64,000 nucleotides of DNA from Marisediminicola antarctica (GTDB lineage: Bacteria > Actinomycetota > Actinomycetes > Actinomycetales > Microbacteriaceae), in assembly GCF_009930795.1 (NCBI RefSeq), contig NZ_CP017146.1:2480001-2544000 (forward strand), read 5' to 3'. The notes beneath the pieces were generated by a model, which did no database searches, was not told the origin of the DNA, and worked only from the letters and a program-made list of their open reading frames with translations. Below, piece after piece: positions 53,423 through 61,523 of the stretch. The position numbers and the translations under genes were made by a program. Numbering within the stretch: position 1 is the first letter of the stretch; every line of letters starts with the position of its first letter.

Positions 53423-55285
53423 ATGTGTGGGATCGCGGGGATTCGTCGCTTCACGAGGCCGGAGATTGACTCGAGGGTGCTCGCCGGCATGGTCGCGACC
53501 CTCAACCATCGCGGCCCCGACGACTCTGGGTTTTGGCAGGAGGGCGGGATCGGGCTCGGACACACGCGGCTCTCGATCATCGACCTCGCGGGTTCCCGGC
53601 AGCCCATGGTCAGTGCAGACGGTCGCTGGGCCCTCGTGTTCAACGGTGAGATCTTCAACTACCGCGAATTGCGCGCGCAACTCAGCTACCCGTTCACGTC
53701 GGATGGTGACACCGAGGTCATTCTCGCGGGGATTGTCACGCACGGCCTCTCCTTCATCGAGAGCCTCCTCGGCCAGTTCGCGCTCGCTCTGGTGGACCGG
53801 GACACCGGCAGCGTGCACCTCGTTCGGGATCGTCTGGGCGTTCTGCCGCTCTTCTACTCGAATGCTGCGGGCGAACTCGTATTTGGTTCCGAGGTCAAGA
53901 CGGTTCTCGCCGGCCTCCCCAGACGACCCGAGGTGGACTTGTCAAGCCTCGACGCCTACCTCCTGGGCCGTTCGGTCCCGGCACCAAACACCCTCTTCGA
54001 CGGCATCTCGAAGCTTCCCCCTGGTCATCGCGCGGAGGTCACGAACGACGGGCGCGTCCTGCTCACCCGATACTGGGAGCCGCCGGAGGCAGATCCGGCG
54101 GGCGCGTGGACACCCGAGCGCGCCATCGATGCTGTGGACGATGCCGTCACGGCAGCCGTAGGATCGGCGCTCGTCGCCGATGTCCCGGTCGGGGCATATC
54201 TCAGCGGAGGAGTCGACAGCAGCCTCATCGTCGCGAAGATCGCCGCGGTTCAGCCGGAGCATCGAGTCACGACTTTTGCCGCCGGGTTCGGCGATCCGCG
54301 CAATGACGAACTGACTTGGGCACGCCGGGTCAGCGAGCACGTGGGCACTGACCACCATGAGGTCCACGTCGATGCGGCCGACTTCGAGCACCTCTGGCCC
54401 AAGCTCACCTGGCATCGCGATGCGCCCATGTCAGAACCGGCCGACATCGCCGTCTACCGGCTCGCCGAGGCGGCACGCCAGAAGGTGACCGTCGTCCTCT
54501 CCGGGGAGGGCGGGGACGAGCTCTTTGCCGGCTACCCCAAGTATCGTGCCGCGAAAGCCGTGGCTGCGATCTCCATGCTTCCCGGCGGCCTGCGCTCGTC
54601 AGTGGCTGGAGCGCTCGACCGTCATCTCCCGCATCGTCTCGGGCGCGCACGGATTGCCCTGCGAGTGTTGGGTGAACGGGACCAGGCGGACCAGCTCCGA
54701 ACCTGGTTTGCACCATTCACCTCGAGCGAACGTGAGGCCCTCCTGGCTGGAGTGGATTCGCGCCCGCCCGTGAGGGATCCACGCAACCCCGATGTCATCC
54801 GTGGCATGCTTCTCGGCGACCTCCGCAGTTGGCTACCCGACAACCTTCTCGAGCGAGGCGACCGGATGTCGATGGCGGCATCGCTCGAGCTTCGACCACC
54901 GCTGCTCGACCACCGGCTCGTCGACCTGGCATTCCGCCTTCCGTCCGACCTCAAGGTACGGGAAGGCCGCACGAAGTGGATTCTCAAGGAAGTCGCCCGA
55001 CGATACCTCCCCGCCGAAGTAGTCGACCGTCGCAAAGTGGGATTCCGCGTGCCCCTCGACGCGTGGTTCCGGGGGGACCTGCGGGACTCGATGTGGGACA
55101 GGCTCACCGGAGCAGGTTCCTTCGTGGGAGAGACCTTCGACAGGAAGGCCGTGCGCGAGCTCCTGCAGCGGCACGAGAGCGGGACCTTCAATGAGGAGAA
55201 CCGGATCTGGACGCTCATGTCACTGGAGGTCTGGCACGAGCGTTTCTTCAGCACCCGGAGCATCGACCCCGCGATTCACAGGTAG
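53423..55285 (+). CDS. asnB: Glutamine-dependent amidotransferase, asparagine synthetase B family
   Basis: Enzyme of 620 residues. The N-terminal Ntn glutaminase domain starts MCGIAGIRRF with the nucleophile Cys2 and has NHRGPDDSG and VFNGEIFNYREL. The C-terminal synthetase domain has the ATP-binding SGGVDSS near 260 and SGEGGDELFAGYPKYRAAK near 360. All catalytic motifs look intact. In polysaccharide loci such enzymes often amidate sugar carboxyl groups rather than aspartate; its place between glycosyltransferases supports that, but housekeeping asparagine synthesis cannot be excluded. Its start is leaderless (TAGGCT at 53411). Confidence 0.88.
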   Translation: MCGIAGIRRFTRPEIDSRVLAGMVATLNHRGPDDSGFWQEGGIGLGHTRLSIIDLAGSRQPMVSADGRWALVFNGEIFNYRELRAQLSYPFTSDGDTEVILAGIVTHGLSFIESLLGQFALALVDRDTGSVHLVRDRLGVLPLFYSNAAGELVFGSEVKTVLAGLPRRPEVDLSSLDAYLLGRSVPAPNTLFDGISKLPPGHRAEVTNDGRVLLTRYWEPPEADPAGAWTPERAIDAVDDAVTAAVGSALVADVPVGAYLSGGVDSSLIVAKIAAVQPEHRVTTFAAGFGDPRNDELTWARRVSEHVGTDHHEVHVDAADFEHLWPKLTWHRDAPMSEPADIAVYRLAEAARQKVTVVLSGEGGDELFAGYPKYRAAKAVAAISMLPGGLRSSVAGALDRHLPHRLGRARIALRVLGERDQADQLRTWFAPFTSSEREALLAGVDSRPPVRDPRNPDVIRGMLLGDLRSWLPDNLLERGDRMSMAASLELRPPLLDHRLVDLAFRLPSDLKVREGRTKWILKEVARRYLPAEVVDRRKVGFRVPLDAWFRGDLRDSMWDRLTGAGSFVGETFDRKAVRELLQRHESGTFNEENRIWTLMSLEVWHERFFSTRSIDPAIHR

Positions 55286-55297
55286 CTGTTCGACGCC

Positions 55298-56146
55298 TTA
55301 GGTGAATCGGGAGCTGTTGTCTCGTTCCCAGGCGCCATGACGTGGCCGGACCCGGGCCCGCAGCCGGGCAATAACGATGAGCACGGCGTAGACGGCAGCA
55401 GAAACGAGCAGGCCCCGCTCTCGTCGCACGAGCGAGAGAATGTCGCGGAGTTGGCCTTGCTGCCCGCGTGAGATCGGAATGCGGCTCGCGTTCCGTTGCA
55501 CATCGCCCTGGGTACGGTAGGTCCGAATGAGGATCTTGAGCAGGTCGCCGGTTCTCCGGGGGGTCGTCACGATTACGGGGTCAGTGTCGACGATATCGGT
55601 CTCGACTGCCGAGAAGAGGCTGTCGATATAGAGGTCGTCAGAGACGATATCGGGGAACTCTCCGAAACGCGCCCTCCCCTCGACAGAGAGTGCGTAAGTG
55701 CCGGCACCCCACAAAGCACGGCTGATCGAGGGAATCCTCTCCCTCAGCTCGTACCACCGCCGCACGGGCCAGCTCGCGCCGGTGGAGTCGAAGCTGATCG
55801 GCGGGCGGACCGCGAGTGCTCCTCCAGTTGAAAGAATGCCGAGCACGGCCATCGCCGCCGCGCCGGTCATCACCACATCCGCATCCAGATAGATGCGCGG
55901 GCCGGGGCCCGCGAGCTGATCTCCCATTCGCAAGGCGCCCACCTTCGAAGCGAGATCGAGCTCGACCACCTCGACCGACTCGAATCGGCGTGCAATGGCC
56001 GCCGTGTCGTCGCGGCACCCGTTGCACACCACGATCACCTGCGCCGCACCCGACACGATCACCGGGGATAGTGCCGCGAGGCAGCGCGCTATGACAGCCT
56101 CCTCGTTGTGGGCGGCGATGACGACGGCGCCGAGGGGCGCTTTCAC
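55298..56146 (-). CDS. Family 2 glycosyltransferase
   Basis: Protein of 282 residues with GAVVIAAHNEEAVIARCLAA at the start, VIVVCNGCRDDTAAIA near 40 and IYLDADVVMTG near 90 (DXD-like), all GT2. A hydrophobic helix near the C-terminus (GLLVSAAVYAVLIVIARLRA) suggests membrane association. The GTG start overlaps the stop of the upstream glycosyltransferase as GTGA. It is convergent with asnB with only 12 bases between them. Confidence 0.85.
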   Translation of the reverse strand: MKAPLGAVVIAAHNEEAVIARCLAALSPVIVSGAAQVIVVCNGCRDDTAAIARRFESVEVVELDLASKVGALRMGDQLAGPGPRIYLDADVVMTGAAAMAVLGILSTGGALAVRPPISFDSTGASWPVRRWYELRERIPSISRALWGAGTYALSVEGRARFGEFPDIVSDDLYIDSLFSAVETDIVDTDPVIVTTPRRTGDLLKILIRTYRTQGDVQRNASRIPISRGQQGQLRDILSLVRRERGLLVSAAVYAVLIVIARLRARVRPRHGAWERDNSSRFT

Positions 56147-57042
56147 CTCGAAGAACCGGGCAGCGCGCGACGAGCTCGCGGCGAGAGCAGCGCCGTGAGG
56201 CTGGCGCGCGCTGCTGGCCGACCCAGCCTCAGAAGGTTGTGCAGAACCGCGACGCCGAAGAATGCGGCTGTGGCAATTGGCCCATGCCATTTACGAAAGT
56301 AGCGCACCTTGTTTACGGCCAACAGCGCCTCGAGCTGGTGCGAAGTGCCCGACCCCGCACCGCGGTGGCGCACGACCGCAGACGGAGTGAAGAGGATTCG
56401 CCCCCCCGACCCCCGGATTCGACGACCGTAGTCGGTCTCCTCGGAATAGAGAAAGAAGCGGGTGTGGTCCCACTCACCGACGAGCTCGATCGTGCTGGTC
56501 CGCACGAGGAGTGCGGCTCCCGTGGCCCAGTCGACCGGCGCCGGCGAGGCGTACTCGTCGCGGTCCCGAATCATCTCGGCCAGCCAGTGCGGGCGGCGTG
56601 GCCAGCGATCACCGAAGACCGCCTCACCAGCCGATCTCAGCACAGTGGGTTCCCGTCGAAGCGAGGGCTGTGGGGCTCCGGATTCATCGAGAACAAGAGG
56701 AACGGCCGCAACTACACCGGCGGTGTCACATGCGCTGACGAGAGCGGATGCCGCTGCTGGTTCGAGCAGGAGATCGGGGTTCAGGAAGAGGGTGAACCGC
56801 GATGACTCGGCGTGGGCCATGCCGTGATTGAGGCCACCCGAGTAGCCAAGGTTCGCTCCGGCGTCGATCACCGTGACATGGTCGTAACCAGAGAGCCGCT
56901 GGCGAAGGTCGTCGTCACCATAGTTGTCGACGACGATAGCGCGCCAACTCAGCGCACTCATCGCCGGCGGAATCGACTCAATGAGCCCCGGCAGGTCACC
57001 AGCGCTCTTATAAGCCACGACGATGACGAGACAGTCGATCAT
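56143..57042 (-). CDS. Family 2 glycosyltransferase (rhamnosyltransferase-like)
   Basis: Protein of 299 residues. CLVIVVAYKSAGDLPGLIES, VIDAGANLGYSGGLNHGMAH near 58 and LFLNPDLLLEPAAA near 85 are the characteristic motifs of the GT2 rhamnosyl/galactofuranosyl-type group (NXGYXGGXN). A Trp-rich SEETDYGRRIRG near 200 is also typical. It forms a two-gene unit with the GT2 gene at 55298. Confidence 0.87.
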   Translation of the reverse strand: MIDCLVIVVAYKSAGDLPGLIESIPPAMSALSWRAIVVDNYGDDDLRQRLSGYDHVTVIDAGANLGYSGGLNHGMAHAESSRFTLFLNPDLLLEPAAASALVSACDTAGVVAAVPLVLDESGAPQPSLRREPTVLRSAGEAVFGDRWPRRPHWLAEMIRDRDEYASPAPVDWATGAALLVRTSTIELVGEWDHTRFFLYSEETDYGRRIRGSGGRILFTPSAVVRHRGAGSGTSHQLEALLAVNKVRYFRKWHGPIATAAFFGVAVLHNLLRLGRPAARASLTALLSPRARRALPGSSR

Positions 57043-57077
57043 CTGCTCACATTAGCGCGGCACACTCGTGAAACGCG

Positions 57078-57111
57078 AAGCGGCACCAGGATGTGTGTCC
57101 TGGTGCCGCTT
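57078..57111 (-). terminator. Strong hairpin after the first beta-helix gene
   Basis: A perfect 14-bp stem (AAGCGGCACCAGGA at 57078-57091 and its complement at 57098-57111) with a 6-base loop lies 33 bases downstream of the beta-helix gene stop and just upstream of the GT2 gene on the same strand. The following minus-strand bases are only mildly T-rich, so termination could be Rho-assisted. Confidence 0.65.
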
Positions 57112-57143
57112 GTTGTCGCCCGACTTCGGCGCGTGGAGAGCGG

Positions 57144-58295
57144 TTAGCCGCGTCCCGGGGTGGCGACGAGTGCGCCGGTGCTCTGCAGCACATTCCCCGT
57201 CCACGCGTTTCCGTTGCCCGATTCATACGCGATCGCGGGGCCGTAGCCGCCGCACTTCGAGGAGTACTTGTTCCCGAAGGTGTTGTCGATGAATTTCGTG
57301 TTGCTGGCACCATACGAGCCGCCCAGGCCCGCGTACACGCAGTACCCGCCACCATCGAACAGGTTCCCCTGAACGAGCACGTTGTTGAACGCTTCCATCT
57401 GGCTGTACATGGCCAGCGATGCCGATACGTTCGGCGCGTCGCCGGCATCGAGACGGTTGTTCAGAATCTGGAAGTTGCTGCCACCCAAGCTGATGATCGC
57501 CTCGTTGTGGCTCCCGCCGTTGGCCGGATCCCCATGCACGACGATGTCGTGCACCCACGAGTTCTTCACCACCACATCCTCCGACAGGGCGAATCCCTTG
57601 CCCCAGCCGCGCACGTTGCACCCATCGCAGGTGAACCCGGTATAGCCCACCGCCGCGAAACCACCATCGGCAGCACTGTTGTACGGCCCAATAATCTCCA
57701 CCCGCTGAATCATGGTGCGCGGATTCTTATTCGCATCACCCGTGTCGATACGACCCGTGACCCGAGAATTCTTGATCGTGACATCCGACGCGCTGATCGT
57801 CAGCGCACCCTTGATGTCATACCCATCAATCACGGTGCCCGCCTTCGTGATGTTGAACGGCCCCGAATACGGCTTCAACGCCACCCCAGCAGGAACACCG
57901 GTATTCGACGCATCCGGCCACCCCGACGACACCGGAGCAGGAGCAGGAGCAGGAGCAGCCTTGACGGGCGCAGCCGCCGGCGCAGGCGCCGGTGCGGGAG
58001 CCGGAGCCGGAGCCGGAGCAGGAGTAGGTACGGTCGCCTCCACGCTCACGCTATTCTCGTCCCCGTGGTTCGACGACCACCATTCCCCACCGCTCCAGTT
58101 CGTTTCAGCGGCGACCTGCGAGGTGGCGCTGGTGTCCTCTTGCGGGTGCGCCGCAGCTCCCAACGCTCCGATTCCGCTGACCGAGAGCGCGGCCGCGCTG
58201 CCCAACGCCACGACGGAGAGCCGCAGTGAGCGATGCGCTCCGCGGTGTTGCACCCCGAAATTCGAGTTTCTTTCCGAACTGTAGACATCACGCAT
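57144..58295 (-). CDS. Secreted right-handed beta-helix protein A (Pro-Ala linker type)
   Basis: Protein of 383 residues. A Sec signal (LRLSVVALGSAAALSVSGIG) is followed by an Asn/Ser-rich segment and a Pro-Ala repeat linker of about 40 residues. The C-terminal 240 residues form the shared beta-helix cassette with TVIDGYDIKGALTISASDV and SDVTIKNSRVTGRIDTGDAN. It contains a CDGC pair and four other Cys, probably disulphide-bonded. The fold resembles pectate-lyase and tailspike helices, but no clear catalytic residues are assignable. The ATG at 58295 has AAAGG nine bases upstream; an earlier ATG is possible. A good promoter lies at 58390-58417. Confidence 0.85.
   Translation of the reverse strand: MRDVYSSERNSNFGVQHRGAHRSLRLSVVALGSAAALSVSGIGALGAAAHPQEDTSATSQVAAETNWSGGEWWSSNHGDENSVSVEATVPTPAPAPAPAPAPAPAPAAAPVKAAPAPAPAPVSSGWPDASNTGVPAGVALKPYSGPFNITKAGTVIDGYDIKGALTISASDVTIKNSRVTGRIDTGDANKNPRTMIQRVEIIGPYNSAADGGFAAVGYTGFTCDGCNVRGWGKGFALSEDVVVKNSWVHDIVVHGDPANGGSHNEAIISLGGSNFQILNNRLDAGDAPNVSASLAMYSQMEAFNNVLVQGNLFDGGGYCVYAGLGGSYGASNTKFIDNTFGNKYSSKCGGYGPAIAYESGNGNAWTGNVLQSTGALVATPGRG
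57146..57953 (-). repeat. Beta-helix cassette, copy A
   Basis: 808 bases matching copy B (58520-59327) with two mismatches, both next to the start of the segment encoding GPAIAYES (GPAVAYES in B and C). Bases 57181-57791 also match copy C. Homology ends abruptly in the Pro-Ala linker and just after the stop codon. Confidence 0.95.
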
Positions 58296-58342
58296 TAACA
58301 ACGACCTTTGATCCATTTGCAGGCCGCTTTTCACCACAACCC

Positions 58343-58377
58343 GCCACTCATGCCCCCCTTTTGAGTGGCATGCCCCC
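58343..58377 (-). promoter_or_regulatory. Inverted and direct repeats in the beta-helix A leader
   Basis: GCCACTCA (58343-58350) and TGAGTGGC (58362-58369) form a perfect 8-bp inverted repeat with an 11-base loop, and CATGCCCCC occurs twice (58349-58357, 58369-58377) at a 20-base period. They fall inside the predicted 5' leader, between promoter and start, so they could act as an RNA hairpin or as an operator on DNA. No known riboswitch family was recognised. Confidence 0.5.
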
Positions 58378-58389
58378 TATGACTCGTCG

Positions 58390-58417
58390 ACTATAACGAA
58401 GGATCTCAGGCCGTCAA
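58390..58417 (-). promoter_or_regulatory. Sigma-A-type promoter of beta-helix gene A
   Basis: On the minus strand, TTGACG (58412-58417) and TATAGT (58390-58395) are separated by 16 bases. Both match the housekeeping consensus closely. Transcription would begin near 58383, giving a leader of about 88 bases. Confidence 0.75.
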
Positions 58418-58517
58418 ACTCGCTGACGATTCGTCGCGATGCACAGTCGTTATGTAAAGCCCTTGATTTGCGAATGAACTGATGTATCTGATCGATAGAT
58501 GGCGGTATGCTTCGCGA

Positions 58518-60380
58518 TCAGCCGCGTCCCGGGGTGGCGACGAGTGCGCCGGTGCTCTGCAGCACATTCCCCGTCCACGCGTTTCCGTTGCCCGATTCAT
58601 ACGCGACAGCGGGGCCGTAGCCGCCGCACTTCGAGGAGTACTTGTTCCCGAAGGTGTTGTCGATGAATTTCGTGTTGCTGGCACCATACGAGCCGCCCAG
58701 GCCCGCGTACACGCAGTACCCGCCACCATCGAACAGGTTCCCCTGAACGAGCACGTTGTTGAACGCTTCCATCTGGCTGTACATGGCCAGCGATGCCGAT
58801 ACGTTCGGCGCGTCGCCGGCATCGAGACGGTTGTTCAGAATCTGGAAGTTGCTGCCACCCAAGCTGATGATCGCCTCGTTGTGGCTCCCGCCGTTGGCCG
58901 GATCCCCATGCACGACGATGTCGTGCACCCACGAGTTCTTCACCACCACATCCTCCGACAGGGCGAATCCCTTGCCCCAGCCGCGCACGTTGCACCCATC
59001 GCAGGTGAACCCGGTATAGCCCACCGCCGCGAAACCACCATCGGCAGCACTGTTGTACGGCCCAATAATCTCCACCCGCTGAATCATGGTGCGCGGATTC
59101 TTATTCGCATCACCCGTGTCGATACGACCCGTGACCCGAGAATTCTTGATCGTGACATCCGACGCGCTGATCGTCAGCGCACCCTTGATGTCATACCCAT
59201 CAATCACGGTGCCCGCCTTCGTGATGTTGAACGGCCCCGAATACGGCTTCAACGCCACCCCAGCAGGAACACCGGTATTCGACGCATCCGGCCACCCCGA
59301 CGACACCGGAGCAGGAGCAGGAGCAGGCGCCGGCACCCGACCACACGGGGTCAGCGTGGCGACCCCGTTGCCGAGAGCGCCCGCGCCACCTAGCAGGACG
59401 ACATTTCGCACCCCGAGCAGGGTGAACTGGGCCAGAACGGCGACGGGAACGCACGTCGGCGGGACGATGAAGAGGGGAGCCGAATTCCGGCCAGCAAGTA
59501 CAGAACCTGCGAGAGCGTCCGGGTAGTTGTACGCGGTCGCGAGGTAGGCGGTCGCGCTCTGGCTGTAGGCATCCTTATTGATCGATAGCGACGTGGCGAA
59601 CCGGTCCGCTCCGTGGAATCGTTCCACTGTGATTCCGGTCGATGCGAGTGAGGTGGCGATACCCGAAGCCACCGCTGCTGTACTGCCCGCAATCTTCACA
59701 CCGTCGACGTCGAGGTCGTGAAGCAGGCCCTTTGTGGCCGTGCTCACCGAGTTTGCGCTGCCATCGACAAGAAGCACAGGAACGCCGTTCGACCCCGCGG
59801 GCGACCCGGAGGTGAGCGCGTCGGGGAAGTTCGCTCCAGCCGAGATGTACGCACCCCTGGTTCCTTCGGCGCCAAAGGCGTAGTGGGCGATAGCCCGCGA
59901 TGACGCGTACCGATCGGTACCGGAAATCCTCATGGTCGGTGCGAGGCGATTCAGCGCCGCGAACACGACCTGCGACACCGCAGCCGGCCCTCCGACCACG
60001 ACAATCTTCCGTGGCGCGAGGCGCCTGATCTCGGCGATGACGCTGCTCGGCAGCGCCGACGGCCGCGTCAGTAGTAGCGGGGCGTCCTGCACAATCGCGG
60101 CCGGAGCGGCACTCAACGCGTCTGGGTAGTTGTCCCCACTCGAGACGTAGACGGTGCCTGCACCCCAGGGGAACGCCTTTCGGGAAATCGCGTTCGCCAC
60201 GGCGTAACGATCGAGCCCGCCGATCCGGGATACCGTGATCCCGGCCGGGACCGACATAGCCGTACTTGTTTTCGTCTCTGAGGCAACCGCCACGCCAGCA
60301 GGCGCGCTTACCACGACCCCGGCAACCAGCAAGAGAGCCGCCAACGAGGCAAGCGACGAACGAAACACAGAAACCAACAT
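58518..60380 (-). CDS. Secreted beta-helix protein B with CWB2 wall-binding repeats
   Basis: Protein of 620 residues. A signal peptide (SSLASLAALLLVAGVVVSAP) is followed by three cell-wall-binding type 2 (CWB2) repeats: residues about 40-140 (RIGGLDRYAVANAISRKAF, then KIVVVGGPAAVS), 140-230 and 235-330 (NVVLLGGAGALG). CWB2 modules bind anionic wall polymers. A short Pro-Ala linker leads to the same C-terminal beta-helix cassette as proteins A and C. The ATG at 60380 is fixed by GGGGGGAT five bases upstream. It has its own promoter (60419-60445) and therefore separates the cassette copies into independent units. Confidence 0.88.
   Translation of the reverse strand: MLVSVFRSSLASLAALLLVAGVVVSAPAGVAVASETKTSTAMSVPAGITVSRIGGLDRYAVANAISRKAFPWGAGTVYVSSGDNYPDALSAAPAAIVQDAPLLLTRPSALPSSVIAEIRRLAPRKIVVVGGPAAVSQVVFAALNRLAPTMRISGTDRYASSRAIAHYAFGAEGTRGAYISAGANFPDALTSGSPAGSNGVPVLLVDGSANSVSTATKGLLHDLDVDGVKIAGSTAAVASGIATSLASTGITVERFHGADRFATSLSINKDAYSQSATAYLATAYNYPDALAGSVLAGRNSAPLFIVPPTCVPVAVLAQFTLLGVRNVVLLGGAGALGNGVATLTPCGRVPAPAPAPAPVSSGWPDASNTGVPAGVALKPYSGPFNITKAGTVIDGYDIKGALTISASDVTIKNSRVTGRIDTGDANKNPRTMIQRVEIIGPYNSAADGGFAAVGYTGFTCDGCNVRGWGKGFALSEDVVVKNSWVHDIVVHGDPANGGSHNEAIISLGGSNFQILNNRLDAGDAPNVSASLAMYSQMEAFNNVLVQGNLFDGGGYCVYAGLGGSYGASNTKFIDNTFGNKYSSKCGGYGPAVAYESGNGNAWTGNVLQSTGALVATPGRG
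58520..59327 (-). repeat. Beta-helix cassette, copy B
   Basis: Matches copy A over 808 bases with two mismatches. Over 58555-59165 it matches copy C (60541-61151) at every base compared. The stop codon differs from copy A (TGA versus TAA), at the exact edge of the homology. Confidence 0.95.
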
Positions 60381-60418
60381 GGAAATCCCCCCGGATCCAG
60401 AACCACCCCAACATGGCG

Positions 60419-60445
60419 AGGCTAGCAACCCGATACAGGTGGCAA
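60419..60445 (-). promoter_or_regulatory. Candidate promoter of beta-helix gene B
   Basis: TTGCCA (60440-60445) and TAGCCT (60419-60424) on the minus strand are spaced 15 bases apart, slightly short. An inverted repeat ACAGGG-GGG-CCCTGT (60445-60459) touches the -35 element and may be an operator or the end of the gene C transcript. Confidence 0.45.
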
Positions 60446-60459
60446 CAGGGGGGCCCTGT
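60445..60459. promoter_or_regulatory. Inverted repeat beside the gene B promoter
   Basis: ACAGGG and CCCTGT are separated by GGG, a perfect 6-bp inverted repeat. Candidate operator, or a hairpin after gene C. Confidence 0.35.
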
Positions 60460-60503
60460 GACCACTTCGGGGCGTCAGTGGCTAGCGGCGGGCGAACAAG
60501 GGA

Positions 60504-61520
60504 CTACTCGCTCCGCGGAGGGGGAACCTTGCGACCTGAACTCTGCAGCACATTCCCCGTCCACGCGTTTCCGTTGCCCGATTCATACGCGACAGCGGGG
60601 CCGTAGCCGCCGCACTTCGAGGAGTACTTGTTCCCGAAGGTGTTGTCGATGAATTTCGTGTTGCTGGCACCATACGAGCCGCCCAGGCCCGCGTACACGC
60701 AGTACCCGCCACCATCGAACAGGTTCCCCTGAACGAGCACGTTGTTGAACGCTTCCATCTGGCTGTACATGGCCAGCGATGCCGATACGTTCGGCGCGTC
60801 GCCGGCATCGAGACGGTTGTTCAGAATCTGGAAGTTGCTGCCACCCAAGCTGATGATCGCCTCGTTGTGGCTCCCGCCGTTGGCCGGATCCCCATGCACG
60901 ACGATGTCGTGCACCCACGAGTTCTTCACCACCACATCCTCCGACAGGGCGAATCCCTTGCCCCAGCCGCGCACGTTGCACCCATCGCAGGTGAACCCGG
61001 TATAGCCCACCGCCGCGAAACCACCATCGGCAGCACTGTTGTACGGCCCAATAATCTCCACCCGCTGAATCATGGTGCGCGGATTCTTATTCGCATCACC
61101 CGTGTCGATACGACCCGTGACCCGAGAATTCTTGATCGTGACATCCGACGCATCGATGATGAGCGTCCCGTTGATGTCATACCCATCGATGACGGTGCCC
61201 GCGGTGGTGACCGTGAACGGTCCGTCGTACGGCTTTAGCACGGTGCTCGCTGGCACGCCCGTGTTCGACTCATCCGGCCACACCTGAGGGGGAATCGGCT
61301 CGTTTGGCTCGGTCGGCTCGGTCGGCTCGGTCGGCTCGGCCGACTCAGCCTGGCGTTGGCCCCCGTCTCCACCCTCCGGGGAGCGATAGGCAGCGTTCCA
61401 GACGCTGATTCCGACCACGACGACGGCGAGCACCACTGCTCCCGCAATCCACCACCGCACCGCACGAGTGGTGAATCGCCGGACAGCGGGGCGATTCGGT
61501 TGCATTCCCGGGCTGGTCAC
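60504..61520 (-). CDS. Membrane-anchored beta-helix protein C
   Basis: Protein of 338 residues. A basic N-terminus leads into one membrane helix (WWIAGAVVLAVVVVGISVW, about residues 23-41) with no obvious cleavage site, so it is probably a type II anchored protein. A linker follows with EPT repeats (EPTEPTEPTEPNEP), then the beta-helix cassette from TVIDGYDINGTLIIDASDVT. The first part of the helix has diverged, and the C-terminus ends SSGRKVPPPRSE instead of the tail in A and B. GTG at 61520 follows the stop of the propeller gene by three bases, with GAGGGG upstream, so the two genes are cotranscribed. Confidence 0.85.
   Translation of the reverse strand: MTSPGMQPNRPAVRRFTTRAVRWWIAGAVVLAVVVVGISVWNAAYRSPEGGDGGQRQAESAEPTEPTEPTEPNEPIPPQVWPDESNTGVPASTVLKPYDGPFTVTTAGTVIDGYDINGTLIIDASDVTIKNSRVTGRIDTGDANKNPRTMIQRVEIIGPYNSAADGGFAAVGYTGFTCDGCNVRGWGKGFALSEDVVVKNSWVHDIVVHGDPANGGSHNEAIISLGGSNFQILNNRLDAGDAPNVSASLAMYSQMEAFNNVLVQGNLFDGGGYCVYAGLGGSYGASNTKFIDNTFGNKYSSKCGGYGPAVAYESGNGNAWTGNVLQSSGRKVPPPRSE
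60541..61151 (-). repeat. Beta-helix cassette, copy C (611-bp core)
   Basis: Matches copies A (57181-57791, two mismatches) and B (58555-59165, none seen) base for base. Homology stops suddenly at 61151 inside the coding sequence, and at 60541 near the 3' end; outside, the protein is related but diverged. Confidence 0.95.
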
Positions 61521-61523
61521 CGG

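Noticed and set aside
58296-58389. c-di-AMP or c-di-GMP riboswitch in the beta-helix A leader
   Set aside because: The conserved cores of those classes were not recognised; only a simple hairpin and a direct repeat are visible.
57146-61151. Beta-helix repeats as an insertion sequence or composite transposon
   Set aside because: No transposase, terminal inverted repeats or target duplications were found; the repeated DNA is wholly coding except for its edge.
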